NCBI GenBank assembly: GCA_003233295.1 | Contig: QILJ01000323.1 | Location: forward strand, 1-6,357 | Reading direction: 5' to 3' | Source: Ignavibacteria bacterium | Lineage (GTDB): Bacteria; Bacteroidota; Ignavibacteria; Ignavibacteriales; Melioribacteraceae | DNA length: 6,357 bases | Part shown: in pieces, positions 5,727 to 6,357 of the stretch | How the letters are laid out: the number at the start of each line of letters is the position of its first letter | Numbering within the stretch: the stretch's first letter is position 1 | Notes under the pieces: generated by a model | Database searches by the model: none | What the model was told of the DNA's origin: nothing | Seen by the model: only the letters and a program-made list of their open reading frames with translations | Made by a program: the position numbers and the translations under genes

Positions 5727-6169
5727 CAAAAAGTTTCGGATGCTGTTTAATAATTCCGGTAGCGGCTTTTATTGCGTTGCTGTTAGAGCAGAAAGCAAAC
5801 AACGATTATTCAAAGATAGAGATCAAACAAGGATTATTGTTCGGATTGCTAACAGGTTTATATGCTGCACTGTTCGGTACTATTCTCGATTTTTTTATAA
5901 CATTCATTACAAAGAACAATGACATTGTAGCAACATACTCGGAATTACAAAAGGTGATAAATCAATTCCCGATTTCCGAGAATTTAAAAGACAATGTGAT
6001 GAACATACTTGGTAATGTTGTTGAATCAATCAGAACATCAGGCATTTCTTTGATCTACACTTTCTCTGTATTAGTAAACAATCTTGTTCTTAATTCTGTA
6101 TTTGGAATGCTTGGCGGAATTATCGGTGCACAAATTTTAAATTCGAGAAATCAAAAGAACATTACTTAA
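5717..6169 (+). CDS. Small membrane protein with Cys-Cys pair, unknown function (DUF4199-like topology); 5' end uncertain
   Basis: The open frame gives up to 150 residues from GTG 5717. Hydrophobic segments lie at about 7-24 (containing FGCC, 8-10), 39-66 (GLLFGLLTGLYAALFG region) and 108-140 (ending FGMLGGIIGAQIL). A polar stretch at about 67-105 separates the second and third. Glycine-rich helix pairs of this kind occur in DUF4199-like and other small Bacteroidetes membrane proteins, but I cannot assign a family with certainty. The GTG start is poor: no ribosome-binding site precedes it and it begins at the edge of the first helix. The frame stays open back to 5660 without ATG, GTG or TTG; an ATT at 5681-5683 is the only near-start close to the AAGAGG site. 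Either a rare start, a one-base indel near 5685-5726 or a decayed gene is possible. It directly follows the DUF2085 gene in the same direction. Confidence 0.72.
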   Translation: MPVAKSFGCCLIIPVAAFIALLLEQKANNDYSKIEIKQGLLFGLLTGLYAALFGTILDFFITFITKNNDIVATYSELQKVINQFPISENLKDNVMNILGNVVESIRTSGISLIYTFSVLVNNLVLNSVFGMLGGIIGAQILNSRNQKNIT

Positions 6170-6208
6170 GATTTCAGTCAAGTATTTATTAATTGAATTT
6201 AGAAAAAC

Positions 6209-6357
6209 TTACCTTAATCTGAATGGGAATGTAATTACAACAGTTTGCGGACTTTGCTTTTGTCCTTTCGGCAGAGGTTCAAATCTCCATTGCCTCAGTG
6301 AACTGATAGCTGCCGTTTCTAACTTAGTATCGGCTTTTATTAAAGGGAAAATATTTC
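6209..6357 (-). CDS. TonB-like protein, C-terminal domain only (5' end outside the window)
   Basis: Only the last 48 codons and the TAA stop (6209-6211) are present; the gene enters from the right edge. The frame ends ETAAISSLRQWRFEPLPKG...VVITFPFRLR. This is the pattern of the TonB C-terminal domain: a helix carrying an Ala-rich segment, the conserved WRFEP turn, then a final strand of the form VVITFPFR. In TonB this domain contacts the TonB box of outer-membrane receptors and transmits energy from the ExbB/ExbD motor. Many proteins of this phylum carry this domain at the end of other architectures, such as BlaR1-type peptidases, so without the N-terminal half I cannot say it is a true energy transducer. 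It converges with the plus-strand trio, with a 39-nt gap. Confidence 0.85.
   Translation of the reverse strand, partial: NIFPLIKADTKLETAAISSLRQWRFEPLPKGQKQSPQTVVITFPFRLR

Noticed and set aside
5707..5922. Second plus-strand frame of 71 codons overlapping the third plus-strand gene
   Set aside because: The product is rich in Arg and Ser with no domain, while the alternative frame gives clear membrane helices and runs much longer.
6170..6208. Possible bidirectional terminator between the convergent genes
   Set aside because: AAGTATTT near 6179 and AAAAACTT near 6203 form only a weak AT-only inverted repeat with a mismatch and a long loop; it lacks a GC stem, so I do not call it a terminator.

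Overview
The window is an AT-rich bacterial chromosomal segment with ordinary housekeeping content. It most resembles a member of the Bacteroidetes/Chlorobi superphylum, possibly an Ignavibacteria-like lineage. The reasons are the efp-accB-accC cluster, a C-terminal TonB domain, an NHL-type secreted propeller beside a DUF2085 membrane protein, and frequent GTG/TTG starts combined with recognisable Shine-Dalgarno sequences (AGAGG, GGGAG, AGAAGG), which Bacteroidia usually lack. The taxonomic placement is inference; no rRNA or other decisive marker is present.

Minus-strand block (4266 down to 1). Reading leftward from 4266, the genes are dapF (diaminopimelate epimerase), a 98-residue protein of unknown function, a PHP-domain metallohydrolase of CehA/McbA type, a membrane-anchored TPR protein resembling YfgM, efp (elongation factor P), accB (biotin carboxyl carrier protein) and the first 45 codons of accC (biotin carboxylase), which runs off the left edge. 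Gaps are 19, 15, 57, 90, 13 and 26 nt, so dapF-98aa-PHP and efp-accB-accC look like two tight transcription groups. A plausible sigma70-type promoter sits in the 90-nt gap before efp.

Divergent region and plus-strand block (4267 to 6169). A 95-nt AT-rich region separates dapF from a rightward trio: an exported beta-propeller protein, a DUF2085 membrane protein with a Cys/His signature, and a small membrane protein with a Cys-Cys pair. The trio is packed tightly enough to be an operon. The last gene has a problem at its start. The only good ribosome-binding site leads to a TTG codon in the wrong frame, which suggests a one-base indel near 5685-5726, a rare start codon, or a decayed 5' end.

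Right edge (6209 to 6357, minus). This is the C-terminal 48 residues of a TonB-like protein, convergent with the trio.

I found no mobile element, CRISPR array, tRNA, rRNA or defence system. The least explained items are the 98-residue protein next to dapF, the function of the propeller/DUF2085/Cys-Cys membrane trio, and the broken or unusual start of its third gene.
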